Assembly: GCA_001772805.1 (NCBI GenBank)
Contig: MEUW01000021.1
Span: forward strand, 61,167 to 109,788
From: a candidate division WWE3 bacterium RBG_19FT_COMBO_53_11
Lineage (GTDB): Bacteria > Patescibacteriota > WWE3 > 9FT-COMBO-53-11
Reading direction: 5' to 3'
Length of the DNA stretch: 48,622 nucleotides
Made by a program: the position numbers and the translations under genes. The notes under the pieces were generated by a model. That model had not been told where the DNA came from. It did not search any database and worked only from the letters and a program-made list of their open reading frames with translations. Position 1 is the first letter of the stretch. The number at the start of each line of letters is the position of its first letter. Positions 30,367-38,679 of the stretch are shown in pieces.

Positions 30367-31257
30367 ATGCCCCCTACTAATCACGAACGGGAAAAGAACA
30401 TCGGCATCGCCGCCTTTCTAAACATTCTTTTCACGTTTATTGAGTTAATCGGCGGAATTTGGACCAACAGTTTGGCAATCCTCTCCGACGCCCTTCACGA
30501 CCTCGGCGACAGCATTTTCCTAATCACCTCGTGGATCGCGGAAAAACAGGCGCGGAAGAAACCCGATATCCGCCGCACCTTCGGCTATCAGCGCCTTTCC
30601 CTCCTGGCGGCGCTCTTCAGCGCGGTCGCGCTCGCCAGCGGTTCTCTCTTTATCCTTTCGCAAGCCATCCCCCGCCTCCTCAATCCGACCCCGGTTTATG
30701 CGGAAGGGATGATGGCTCTGGCAGTCGTCGGAATTATCTTCAACGGCGCCGGCCTTTGGCGGTTGAAGCGGGGCCACAGTTTAAACGAACGGATCTTGAG
30801 CTGGCATCTGCTCGAGGATGTGCTGGGATGGGGCGTTATCCTGGTAGGAGCAACCATCATCCATTTCAGCGGGCTTTACATTTTAGACCCGATTCTGACT
30901 CTGTTGTATTCGATCGTGATTATCATCGGAGTTTCGCGGAATCTCAAAGAGCTAATTAATATTCTTCTGCAGGGCGTGCCGGCGCACATCGAGCTGGATC
31001 ACGTTAAAGAAGGGCTGTTGAAAATCCCCGGCGTAGTCGGGGCGCACGACCTCCACGTCTGGTCGCTGGAGGGAGAAACCGATATCTTTACCGGCCACAT
31101 CGTCGTGGAGGAGAAACTTCTCCAAGACTCCGACCACACCCGTCAACTGATCAAAGAGGAGCTCACCCGCCACCACATTGAGTATTCGACGGTTGAGCTG
31201 GAAAGCAAAGACTTCTGTTCGGGAATCGAGTGCCGAATTCCCCAAATCCCGGGTTAG
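30367..31257 (+). CDS. Cation diffusion facilitator, zinc-type (CzcD/ZitB-like)
   Basis: CDF proteins are proton-driven antiporters exporting Zn2+ and related ions. 296 aa with six membrane helices in the first 200 residues and a cytoplasmic C-terminal domain. The transport site shows HD-HD motifs typical of zinc: LSDALHDLGDS in TM2 and SWHLLEDVLGW in TM5. The C-terminal domain has VVGAHDLHVWSLEG. The ATG at 30367 has only a weak RBS. It may belong to the metal-homeostasis theme of the csoR cluster upstream, but has separate control. Confidence 0.92.
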   Translation: MPPTNHEREKNIGIAAFLNILFTFIELIGGIWTNSLAILSDALHDLGDSIFLITSWIAEKQARKKPDIRRTFGYQRLSLLAALFSAVALASGSLFILSQAIPRLLNPTPVYAEGMMALAVVGIIFNGAGLWRLKRGHSLNERILSWHLLEDVLGWGVILVGATIIHFSGLYILDPILTLLYSIVIIIGVSRNLKELINILLQGVPAHIELDHVKEGLLKIPGVVGAHDLHVWSLEGETDIFTGHIVVEEKLLQDSDHTRQLIKEELTRHHIEYSTVELESKDFCSGIECRIPQIPG

Positions 31258-34115
31258 CGGTACCGGCCGGCTTCGGAGAAATCGCAGATCTGATTGAACG
31301 GGCACCAAACGCACTGCGGCCCGGGAGTCGCTTTGAAATCACCCCGGACGATCTTTTGAATCCGCTCCTCGATCTCGGCAGTTCTCTTCCTAATCTCCGC
31401 CTCGTCAAAGGAGGCCTCAATTTTCTTACCCCCGTCCAAATAAAACAGGGCCACCGACTTCGGCACGATTCCCAGCGCCTCCTTTGCCGCAAGGGTATAC
31501 AGGAAGAGCTGATCTTCTTTCTGCGCTTTCTTAGTAAGCTGCTCCTCTTCCTTCTGCCCGGTATCCCCGCCCTTAAAATCAATTAGCTCAAACTCGCCGG
31601 CGGCGTTCTTACCAATCCGGTCAATCCGCCCCGCAATTGTTTTCCCTCCCAGCTTGATCTCAAATCCCTTTTCCACCATAAAGGGAGAAAAAAGACGCTT
31701 TTGGTATTTTTGGTAAAAATCGGTTAGCAACTTCTTGCCCCTCAAGAAATAGGCCTCCTTCTCCTTCCGATCGCGGTAGCCCCCGACGAGAAAATGCTCG
31801 CGATACATCTTCAGGAATTGCCTCAAAGCCACCTTTTCTCCCTTGATCCACCGCATCTCAAATTCCCGCAGGGTTTCGTGCAGGGAAATCCCAAAGCTCG
31901 TGGGAGGAGTCGGCGGAGCCGGAAGCCGCAACACATACTTGTAGCGGTACTTCCACGGGCAGGTTTTGTAATCCTCGAGCTGCGAGTAGGACAGCTTCTC
32001 GGGCACAAAGAGCGTCAGATCAGGTTCCCTCTTCCCGGAATCTTTGATTTCGGGAATTTCGACCGAAAATTGGGCCTGCGGTTCCGCAGGAACCTCCATC
32101 CCCAGTTCAAAGATAAAGGGTGAAGGCCGCTTTTCTTGGACACCCCCGTAGCTTTTGGCATAGGAAAGAAAAAGCTGCTCTGAAGCGCGAGTGGCGCCCA
32201 CGTAGAAAAGTCGCCTCTCCTCCTGCTGATGTCCAATTCTTTCGGGATCCTCTCCGTGAGATTTCTTCAGATAACGGAACTCTTTCACGAAGTGTTCGGG
32301 AAGCTCCAGCGCCGCCGAGCGTTGGCGGGTCGGAAAGCGGTCGGCCGTGAGCGAGACCAAGAAAACCACCGGAAATTCCAAACCCTTAGCGGCGTGGGCC
32401 GTCATCAGGTTGATCGTATCCACGTCTTCAATCACCGCCTGCGCGGGTGACTCTCCCGCTTCGATCAAAAGATCCAAGTAATCCACCAGCTCCGGGACAT
32501 TGGGCTCTTTAACCTCCGCCTCAAATTGTTGAATCTTTTGGAAAAACAGCGCAATGTTTTCAATCTTGAGCTGGTTCTCAAGGGTAGGCGGCTCTTCGAG
32601 ATTTTTGATGTAGCCGCTCTTCCGCACGAAATCAAAAAGGAGGTGCGAGGGGGAAACGCGAAAAGCGTCCTTCGCTAAGTCGTGGATTACGTCCAAGGCT
32701 TTGATCTTCTCCCGGACTAAGATTTCGGCGAGGGGAATACTCTCTTTTTGGGCGGTTGCCAAAAGTTGGAGGGTTTGCTCAGGCGGGATTTTGAAGGCCG
32801 GGATGTTTAAAACTTTGTACCACGAAATATTGTCGGTGGGATCTTTGATCACACGCAAAACCGCCAAGAGCGCGGCCACTTCCTCTTGCTCAAAGAGCCC
32901 ACGGTTGCCTACGATTTGGAAAGGCAGTTCGTGGCGCTTCAACGCCGCGATAAATGGGTCAAGATGGGCGTTCGCCCGGGCGAGAATCGCGAAGTCGGAA
33001 AAGTTTTTTCCCTCGGTGTTCACCAACTCGACAATCTTGCGCAAGACCAGTTCCGTCTCCTCTTCCGCCGATCTCGCGTATAGCAAGGTCGGCTCGGGTC
33101 CGGTCTTGAGAGTCTTGAGTTCTTTCGAGACGTCTTTAAGCCTTACCTCCAGCCGATCGGGGTTATTGTTTTTTATCATCCGATATGACCTTTGCGCCAG
33201 CGTATCGGTAAGTCGGTAAGAAGTCTTAAGGACGCTGGTTCGGCAAGCGGGGTAGTACTTTTTGAACTCCAGGATGTTGGAAACGCTCGCTCCGCGCCAT
33301 TTATATATCGCCTGATCGTCGTCACCCACAACCGTCAGGTTGCTAGGTCCGGCATTGGAACCGGGCCGTCCAACCGTCAGGTTGCCAGGTCCAGCTCTTG
33401 CGCCTTTTGGGGCAAGAAGTTTGACGAGGGAGAACTGGGCCGAGTTCGTATCTTGGAACTCATCCACAAAAATGAACTTGAATTGGTCTTGGTATTTTTT
33501 GAGGATACTGGACCTTTGCCTGAACAACTTTGTTGTCCAATAGATAAGATCCCCGAAATCCAAATATGAGTTCTTCAAAAGCAGCTTTTGGTATGCTTCG
33601 TAGGACCGAGCGAGTTCTAATTGTTTGCGGGCTTCCTCTTTTTCATCTTTGCTTTTTGATTTTTGATATTTGACCTTCGCCCAAGCGAGATATTCGCTTG
33701 GAATAATCTCCTCGTCCTTGGCGCGAGAAAATAAATTGAGCAGAGCGCTTAAAAATTTGGTCGGGTTTCCCAACGGGCGGTAATAATTCAAGGGAAGGTC
33801 ATAAAGATGCTGGCGCAAGAGCAGCCACGCCTTAGGCTCGGAAAGAATTTTGTAAGCCGGGTCCATTCCGATCTCCAACCCCTCTTGCCGAAGAATCCGG
33901 TCGCAAAAAGAATGGAAGGTTGAGATCCACGGCGGTTCATATCCCAATGGCATCGCCTCATCCAGTCTCCCCAACATCTCCTGGGTGGCCTTATCGGTAA
34001 AGGTTAAAGCAAGGATTTGGGAAGGATCCACTCCCTTATCCAACAGCTTGCGGATTTCGTTGGTAATAAAGGTCGTCTTTCCCGTACCGGGCCCGGCAAC
34101 GACGAGGTTAATCAT
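31254..34115 (-). CDS. UvrD-like helicase fused to a PD-(D/E)XK (RecB/Cas4-like) nuclease
   Basis: 953 aa. Helicase motifs: VAGPGTGKTTF (I), ALTFTDKATQEM (Ia), VDEFQDTNSAQ (II), VVGDDDQAIYKWRGA (III), TAHAAKGLEFPVVF (V) and YVGATRASEQLF (VI). The C-terminal 250 residues carry a nuclease domain (KLSYSQLEDYKTCPWKYRYK, ELIDFKGG) and terminal Cys residues (CVWCPFNQIC) that with CPWKY could form a 4Fe-4S cluster as in AddB/Cas4. It probably processes double-strand breaks. Fourteen extra residues before motif III come from an in-frame palindromic element with a 14-bp flanking repeat. The ATG at 34115 lies about 10 nt after TATAGT, so the mRNA is probably leaderless. Confidence 0.9.
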   Translation of the reverse strand: MINLVVAGPGTGKTTFITNEIRKLLDKGVDPSQILALTFTDKATQEMLGRLDEAMPLGYEPPWISTFHSFCDRILRQEGLEIGMDPAYKILSEPKAWLLLRQHLYDLPLNYYRPLGNPTKFLSALLNLFSRAKDEEIIPSEYLAWAKVKYQKSKSKDEKEEARKQLELARSYEAYQKLLLKNSYLDFGDLIYWTTKLFRQRSSILKKYQDQFKFIFVDEFQDTNSAQFSLVKLLAPKGARAGPGNLTVGRPGSNAGPSNLTVVGDDDQAIYKWRGASVSNILEFKKYYPACRTSVLKTSYRLTDTLAQRSYRMIKNNNPDRLEVRLKDVSKELKTLKTGPEPTLLYARSAEEETELVLRKIVELVNTEGKNFSDFAILARANAHLDPFIAALKRHELPFQIVGNRGLFEQEEVAALLAVLRVIKDPTDNISWYKVLNIPAFKIPPEQTLQLLATAQKESIPLAEILVREKIKALDVIHDLAKDAFRVSPSHLLFDFVRKSGYIKNLEEPPTLENQLKIENIALFFQKIQQFEAEVKEPNVPELVDYLDLLIEAGESPAQAVIEDVDTINLMTAHAAKGLEFPVVFLVSLTADRFPTRQRSAALELPEHFVKEFRYLKKSHGEDPERIGHQQEERRLFYVGATRASEQLFLSYAKSYGGVQEKRPSPFIFELGMEVPAEPQAQFSVEIPEIKDSGKREPDLTLFVPEKLSYSQLEDYKTCPWKYRYKYVLRLPAPPTPPTSFGISLHETLREFEMRWIKGEKVALRQFLKMYREHFLVGGYRDRKEKEAYFLRGKKLLTDFYQKYQKRLFSPFMVEKGFEIKLGGKTIAGRIDRIGKNAAGEFELIDFKGGDTGQKEEEQLTKKAQKEDQLFLYTLAAKEALGIVPKSVALFYLDGGKKIEASFDEAEIRKRTAEIEERIQKIVRGDFKATPGPQCVWCPFNQICDFSEAGRYR
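33341..33371 (-). repeat. Palindromic GAC/TAG element in frame within the helicase-nuclease gene
   Basis: On the minus strand: TTG, GAC, GG, stem CCGG/CCGG, A, CC, TAG, CAA. Direct repeats AACCGTCAGGTTGC at 33330-33343 and 33372-33385 flank it. Element plus one repeat is 42 bp, exactly 14 codons. Confidence 0.88.
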
Positions 34116-34143
34116 CAAGAAAAACTATAGCAGTGTTGCCCAA

Positions 34144-34170
34144 GGAAAAAGGACTCCGGTTAGAGTCCTT
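34144..34170 (-). terminator. Intrinsic terminator of the 171-aa gene
   Basis: On the minus strand AAGGACTC and GAGTCCTT pair and are followed by TTTCC. The stop codon lies in the loop region. Confidence 0.8.
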
Positions 34171-34675
34171 TGATCTTTCGGTACTGTTCCACTTCCGCCA
34201 GGAATTTCTTCCAGTGCGGAACCCGCGTCAACTGCGCTAAAGCACAGAGAGCGCGGTACTTGTAATCCCGGGCGTAATACGCCAACAGCTCCTCGCGTTT
34301 GAGGCTGATCCTCTCATCCCGCGTGGCATCCTTGGGCACAATCCCCCGCACCCGCCACTCATGGAGGTGATAGAGCTCCTCGACCAACCGCGAGGCAATA
34401 TCCTCCGCCACCGTAAGATTAGTCCGCATCAACCCCAGGTTGATGTAGATGCCGTGGTAGGAGCAGGAAGCGATCACCGGGTTTTGGCGATTGTAGTCCA
34501 AGATAATCCAAAACTCCGGCCGGCCCTGCCCATACCGGCGGCAGATCTTTTGCCAGATGGAGATCGCGGAATTGAAGAGCATCCCAGCTTGCTCGCAAGA
34601 GATACTGGAACTATGCATCGTCTCAATATTGGGAGCAATTGAGAGTCGACCGTGGAAGCACGATTTCTTGCCCAT
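34160..34675 (-). CDS. Hypothetical protein (171 aa) with a His/Glu-rich helix
   Basis: Cytosolic, no membrane segment. A central segment SRLVEELYHLHEWR followed by LKREELLAYYARDYKY gives clustered Glu and His residues that could bind a metal, but no standard HEXXH is present. The Cys residues are scattered. The ATG at 34675 has AAAGGAG upstream and a clear promoter. It is a single-gene unit with its own terminator. Function unknown. Confidence 0.68.
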   Translation of the reverse strand: MGKKSCFHGRLSIAPNIETMHSSSISCEQAGMLFNSAISIWQKICRRYGQGRPEFWIILDYNRQNPVIASCSYHGIYINLGLMRTNLTVAEDIASRLVEELYHLHEWRVRGIVPKDATRDERISLKREELLAYYARDYKYRALCALAQLTRVPHWKKFLAEVEQYRKIKGL

Positions 34676-34710
34676 GCCGAATTCTCCTTTCTTAGGATTT
34701 AGATGATTTG

Positions 34711-34739
34711 ATGGTAACTCTAGAAAATTAAATCGTCAA
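34711..34739 (-). promoter_or_regulatory. Promoter of the 171-aa gene
   Basis: TTGACG, a 17-bp spacer and TACCAT on the minus strand. The -35 box overlaps the last codons of the upstream gene. Confidence 0.75.
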
Positions 34740-35638
34740 ACGATCTTTAAAACGGGAACTTGCCGCGATTCTTGCTCGAAAGAAGCAAACTTCAGGACCA
34801 CCATAACCCGATAGACCAGGGCGAAGAAACCGGTGGACGACCAAGCGAAAATCGGAGTTAAGAACAGAAGCGAAAGCGCCACTCCGACCGCGGTCGCTAG
34901 GGGAAGGAAGGGAAAGTAAGGTTCAAGAAGACCTTCTAAATCGTGGGTGATCTGCTCGGTGAGAACTTTCTCCTCGGTGAATTGTTCATTCCCAAGCTGA
35001 CTCTGAATCGGATTGATTATCTGACTCACCACCAGATTTAAGGCTGGCGCCAAGACCTCCTCCGGAGTAGTAAAACGCGCTTGGAGCGAGAGTTGCGACG
35101 AAAAATAAACCAAAATCCCGACGGAGAAAACAAAAATCTTGAAAAAATGGCCATAGGAGTCGGGAAACATCCGCGCGAGAAAAATCGAATGGGTCGCCAC
35201 CGCTCTCTTCGCCGTGTAGTCCAAGGACAACAGGGCCGCCGCATAAATGAGAGAGACCAGCGCCACGAACCCCACGGGAATATCAATTGAACCGGAGTGG
35301 AGTAAGAACGGGAAACCAAAAGCAAGCGAGCAGACAACCACCGCCGTCATCCGTACAATCGTCTTGGTCGTTAGAGAAAGGACTAAGAAAAAGGAGCCGG
35401 AAAAGAAAAACGCCAGAAACAACGGCACTAAGCGCATCCCTAAGAAGGATTCTAATCCGGGACCTTCGGCAAAAATACCCGCTAAAGAAAATCCCAAACC
35501 CAGGCTTCCCAAAATCGCTAAGACCAACAGCACTGCGATCTTGATGCGGGCAGGAATTTTCTCCACCCCACTTCGCCCCGGTTTTACATCGGAGCTTCGA
35601 GGGGTACCCTGCATAGCTTTAGCGTCGTAGGGCATCAT
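34736..35638 (-). CDS. Polytopic membrane protein, unknown function
   Basis: 300 aa with about six or seven hydrophobic segments. A basic cytoplasmic N-terminus (30 residues) is followed by paired helices (about 30-55, 65-90, 95-112, 118-140), a loop with FTTPEEVLAPALNLV, then TM pairs near 165-180 and 245-275. The ATG at 35638 overlaps the rmuC stop (ATGATG), so it is translationally coupled to rmuC. No family recognised. Confidence 0.7.
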   Translation of the reverse strand: MMPYDAKAMQGTPRSSDVKPGRSGVEKIPARIKIAVLLVLAILGSLGLGFSLAGIFAEGPGLESFLGMRLVPLFLAFFFSGSFFLVLSLTTKTIVRMTAVVVCSLAFGFPFLLHSGSIDIPVGFVALVSLIYAAALLSLDYTAKRAVATHSIFLARMFPDSYGHFFKIFVFSVGILVYFSSQLSLQARFTTPEEVLAPALNLVVSQIINPIQSQLGNEQFTEEKVLTEQITHDLEGLLEPYFPFLPLATAVGVALSLLFLTPIFAWSSTGFFALVYRVMVVLKFASFEQESRQVPVLKIV

Positions 35639-36558
35639 TTCTTCGGCTTCGCCTCCAGATCCCGCAGCTGGTTAAGCTTGCCGAGCAAGCCGGCGAAAGA
35701 ATTAATCAGCCGGTCCATGTTCGCTTTGGCATCGGCGAGTTGAGAAGCAGCCCGGCGGAGAAGCTCGTCAAAATCAAGCGCATCTTTGGCAACGGCGTGC
35801 AGCATTCGAAGAATTTCCTCGGCCTGTTCGGAAAAGCGCTCGCGCTGCAGCCCTAACAAAATCGATTGGATCGTGACCAAAAAAGTTTGGGGGGAGGTAA
35901 AAAAGACCCGCTTCTCCAAGGTGTAGCGCATCAGCTCCGCATCGGCAACCACTTCTTGAAAAATCGGCTCGAAGGGAATATACATCAGCGCAAAAGGAAC
36001 CGTCCCCTCCTCCGGCAAGATGTACCCGGCAGTCTCATCCATTTTTTGCTTGACGTTGCGGACGAAGGTTTTCCAAATACTGGAACGCGCCGCATCATCC
36101 TTTTCACCGGTGAACTTCTGGAAGTCTTCTACCGGAAACTTGGAATCAATCGGAATCAATCCTTGGCGGGTTTTCACCACGGCATCCACCCGCGCCCCGT
36201 TTTTAAAAGTGAACTGGCGTTCAAAAGCGGTTTGCGGCAGGACTTGGTGAAGGAGGTCTTCCAAAACCATCTCGCCTACATTTCCGCGCAGCTTCTGGGA
36301 CTTGAGCGAAGATTGAAACTCCTGCAGCTGACCGGTAACCTCTTTTACCCCGCCAATCTCGGTCGTCACCGTGTGCAGGCGTTCATCTAAGGAGCGGAGA
36401 TTCGCCCCGAGCTCGCCTTTGTGCAGCTCCAAGCGCTGCAAAATCTCCTCGCCTCGAAAGGATGACTCCAGCTGGCGGATACGTTGGAACAGAAAAAACA
36501 GAACTCCTAAAACTGCTAAAACCAAAAAAACGACCAAAATAATGAGAAGAGTTTCCAC
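35635..36558 (-). CDS. rmuC: DNA recombination protein RmuC family
   Basis: RmuC limits sequence inversion in E. coli and has a PD-(D/E)XK-like nuclease core. 307 aa: N-terminal membrane helix (about 4-24), coiled coil (25-85), then the conserved core with LRGNVGEMVLEDLL, ARVDAVVKTRQGLIPIDSKFP, ALMYIPFEPIF and FFTSPQTFLVTIQSI. The GTG start at 36558 follows a small membrane gene by 12 nt. It overlaps the next gene by 4 bp. Confidence 0.9.
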   Translation of the reverse strand: METLLIILVVFLVLAVLGVLFFLFQRIRQLESSFRGEEILQRLELHKGELGANLRSLDERLHTVTTEIGGVKEVTGQLQEFQSSLKSQKLRGNVGEMVLEDLLHQVLPQTAFERQFTFKNGARVDAVVKTRQGLIPIDSKFPVEDFQKFTGEKDDAARSSIWKTFVRNVKQKMDETAGYILPEEGTVPFALMYIPFEPIFQEVVADAELMRYTLEKRVFFTSPQTFLVTIQSILLGLQRERFSEQAEEILRMLHAVAKDALDFDELLRRAASQLADAKANMDRLINSFAGLLGKLNQLRDLEAKPKK

Positions 36559-36570
36559 GATTCGAGTTTA

Positions 36571-36732
36571 TCAGAACAGGAGGAGATAAGCGGCGATGAG
36601 AAAACCGCCCAGAATCAAACCGACGATGACCGCAAAGATCAACTGAACCCAGCTGGAGTGCGGACGGTAAGGAAAACGGGGCATCAGCATATCAACGTGG
36701 AAAGGCAACTTGTGATCGAAGCGTTCTTCCAT
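36571..36732 (-). CDS. Small membrane protein (53 aa)
   Basis: MEERFDHKLPFHVDML begins a short polar N-terminus with a tyrosine/proline-rich segment, followed by one C-terminal membrane helix (VQLIFAVIVGLILGGFLIAA, about 30-49). The ATG at 36732 is the likely start; a longer frame has no RBS support. It lies just upstream of rmuC on the same strand, so it may be cotranscribed. No family recognised. Confidence 0.55.
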   Translation of the reverse strand: MEERFDHKLPFHVDMLMPRFPYRPHSSWVQLIFAVIVGLILGGFLIAAYLLLF

Positions 36733-36763
36733 CCTAAAAACAAGATAACATAAAGGAAGAAAG

Positions 36764-37159
36764 ATGCGCAAAACGTTGCCCAAGCGGAAGATCGGCCGGG
36801 ATACGCCGCCTAAAATCGTTTACTTGATCGGGTTCCTCGCCTACGCTGCCTGGGGCGCCTGGGCTTATCTGCTTCTCTACCGACCTCCGGACGAGACGGT
36901 GGATCGTCTCCTTTTCGTGCTCGCCTTCTGCGGGGCAATCTTTTTCACCGCGCTTTTTCTCTTCTATCAGATCGGAAAAGTCGCCACCGGAAAGGCAGCG
37001 GAGGTGGTTTTTTACCCGGCTGTCCGCCGCGCTTTTTTGACCAGCATTTTCTTCCTCGCCACAGCTCTGATGCGGCTGGTCGGAATTTTCAGCTGGATAA
37101 ATGCCGGGCTACTGGCCTTGATTCTGCTCTTGACGGAAATCTGGAAATCGACCCGCTAG
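36764..37159 (+). CDS. Small polytopic membrane protein (131 aa)
   Basis: A basic N-terminus (MRKTLPKRKIGRDTPPK) and four hydrophobic segments (about 19-38, 48-68, 85-105, 108-124). The RBS AGGAAGAAAG lies close upstream of the ATG at 36764. It is divergent from the 53-aa gene and 27 nt upstream of metG on the same strand. No family recognised. Confidence 0.62.
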   Translation: MRKTLPKRKIGRDTPPKIVYLIGFLAYAAWGAWAYLLLYRPPDETVDRLLFVLAFCGAIFFTALFLFYQIGKVATGKAAEVVFYPAVRRAFLTSIFFLATALMRLVGIFSWINAGLLALILLLTEIWKSTR

Positions 37160-37186
37160 ATTTGGGGGAAAGGATATCATTAGCTT

Positions 37187-38623
37187 ATGCCGAAAAATCG
37201 CTTTTACGTTACAACTGCAATCGACTACACCAACGATGTAATTCACATCGGCCACGCCTATCAAAAGGTGGTCGCTGATGTTTTGGCTCGATACTATCGC
37301 CAAACGCTCGGAGAGAAAAACGTATTCTTCTTGACTGGAACCGACGAACACGGCTCGACTTCAGAACAGGCCGCAAAGAAAGTCGGAAAAGAACCAAAAG
37401 AATTCGTGGATGATATCTCTGCCAAAGATAAGGAGCAACTCAATTCTCTGAATGTCAGTTACGATCGCTTTATCCGCACCACCGATTCAGACCACATCAA
37501 AATCGTCGAAGATTTTTATCGCAAAGTTCAAGAAAACGGGGACATTTATAAAGATAAATACAGCGGGCTTTACTGCGTTAGCTGCGAATCATACAAGACC
37601 GAGAGTGAGATCATCGATGGGCACTGTGCTATTCACCCGACCAAAGAACTGGAGAAAGTCACTGAAGAAAACTATTTCTTCCGCTGGTCAAAATACCAGG
37701 AATTCTTGAGAGAACATATCCAAACCCACCCCGAATTCGTCCAGCCAGAAGGACGTCGTAAGGAAATACTTTCTTTCTTAGATCAGGGGTTGAAGGACAT
37801 TACGATTTCACGCCAAAAGGAAAAAGTAAGCTGGGGAATCCCCGTTCCCGGTGATCCTGACCAAGTAATTTACGTTTGGTTTGACGCTCTGATCAACTAC
37901 ATCAGCGGCGCCCCGGAATTCTGGCCGGCGGATGTACAAATCCTTGGAAAGGATAATCTCCGCTGGCATGCACTTCTCTGGCCCGCGATGCTCAAAAGCG
38001 CCGGTTACGAATTACCCAAAACAATCTATGCCCACGGATTCCTCTCCCTTGAAGGAAAAAAAATTAGTAAAACCTTGGGGAACGTCATCAGACCTACAGA
38101 GTTGGTAGAAAAATTCGGGGTTGATCCGATCCGCTACTACCTTATTAAATTTGGCCCGCAGAAAGAGGATGCGGATTTAAGTCTGGAGAAAATTAAAGAA
38201 ACCTACAATTCGGACCTCGCAAACGGTCTCGGAAATTTGGTTTCGAGAGTCACAAAACTGGTTGAAGACCAAACCCTGGACTCCTTAAAAAAATACGCAG
38301 AAGAAACCCAGAAAGGCCAAACTCTCCTTGATGATGTAGGTTCAAAACTAGAAAACTTTGATTTCCAATCTGGACTAAACTTAGTATGGGCTAATATCTC
38401 CACACTTGACCGGTGGATAAATGACGAAAAACCCTGGGAGTTGTCTCCAGATGAAAGGCTGAAGAAATTAGGGAAGGTCGTAATTGCTGGAGAAGGACTT
38501 AAAGGTCTCCTTGAAATTGCCGAGGCCCTAAAACCATTCCTCCCCGATACGGCGGAGAAGATCAAGAAGCAATTTACCGGCAAGATTAAACCTGCAAGCC
38601 CATTATTTCCTCGCCTAGGTTAA
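37187..38623 (+). CDS. metG: Methionyl-tRNA synthetase
   Basis: MetRS charges initiator and elongator tRNA-Met. 478 aa with the class I signatures HIGHAY (residues 20-25) and KISKTLGN (KMSKS equivalent, about 290), the metal knuckle CVSC...DGHCAIH, WFDALINY, and an anticodon-binding helical domain. It lacks the C-terminal EMAP-like dimerisation domain, as in monomeric forms. The gene looks more A/T-rich than its neighbours, with more AAA/GAA codons. It is followed after 50 nt by a GT2 gene, with a palindromic element between them. Confidence 0.95.
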   Translation: MPKNRFYVTTAIDYTNDVIHIGHAYQKVVADVLARYYRQTLGEKNVFFLTGTDEHGSTSEQAAKKVGKEPKEFVDDISAKDKEQLNSLNVSYDRFIRTTDSDHIKIVEDFYRKVQENGDIYKDKYSGLYCVSCESYKTESEIIDGHCAIHPTKELEKVTEENYFFRWSKYQEFLREHIQTHPEFVQPEGRRKEILSFLDQGLKDITISRQKEKVSWGIPVPGDPDQVIYVWFDALINYISGAPEFWPADVQILGKDNLRWHALLWPAMLKSAGYELPKTIYAHGFLSLEGKKISKTLGNVIRPTELVEKFGVDPIRYYLIKFGPQKEDADLSLEKIKETYNSDLANGLGNLVSRVTKLVEDQTLDSLKKYAEETQKGQTLLDDVGSKLENFDFQSGLNLVWANISTLDRWINDEKPWELSPDERLKKLGKVVIAGEGLKGLLEIAEALKPFLPDTAEKIKKQFTGKIKPASPLFPRLG

Positions 38624-38634
38624 AATAGAACGGC

Positions 38635-38664
38635 AATGGACGCCCGCTGGCAGCGACCTAACAT
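38635..38664 (+). repeat. Palindromic element between metG and the GT2 gene
   Basis: AATG, GAC, then a stem of CGCTG/CAGCG type, A, CC, TAA, CATT. This copy has TAA in place of TAG. It lies 12 nt after the metG stop. Confidence 0.75.
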
Positions 38665-38679
38665 TTTAAAGAAAAAAAA

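Noticed and set aside
31163-31582. 139-codon minus-strand frame
   Set aside because: A frame shadow overlapping both the CDF gene and the nuclease domain, with low-complexity Arg/Ser content.
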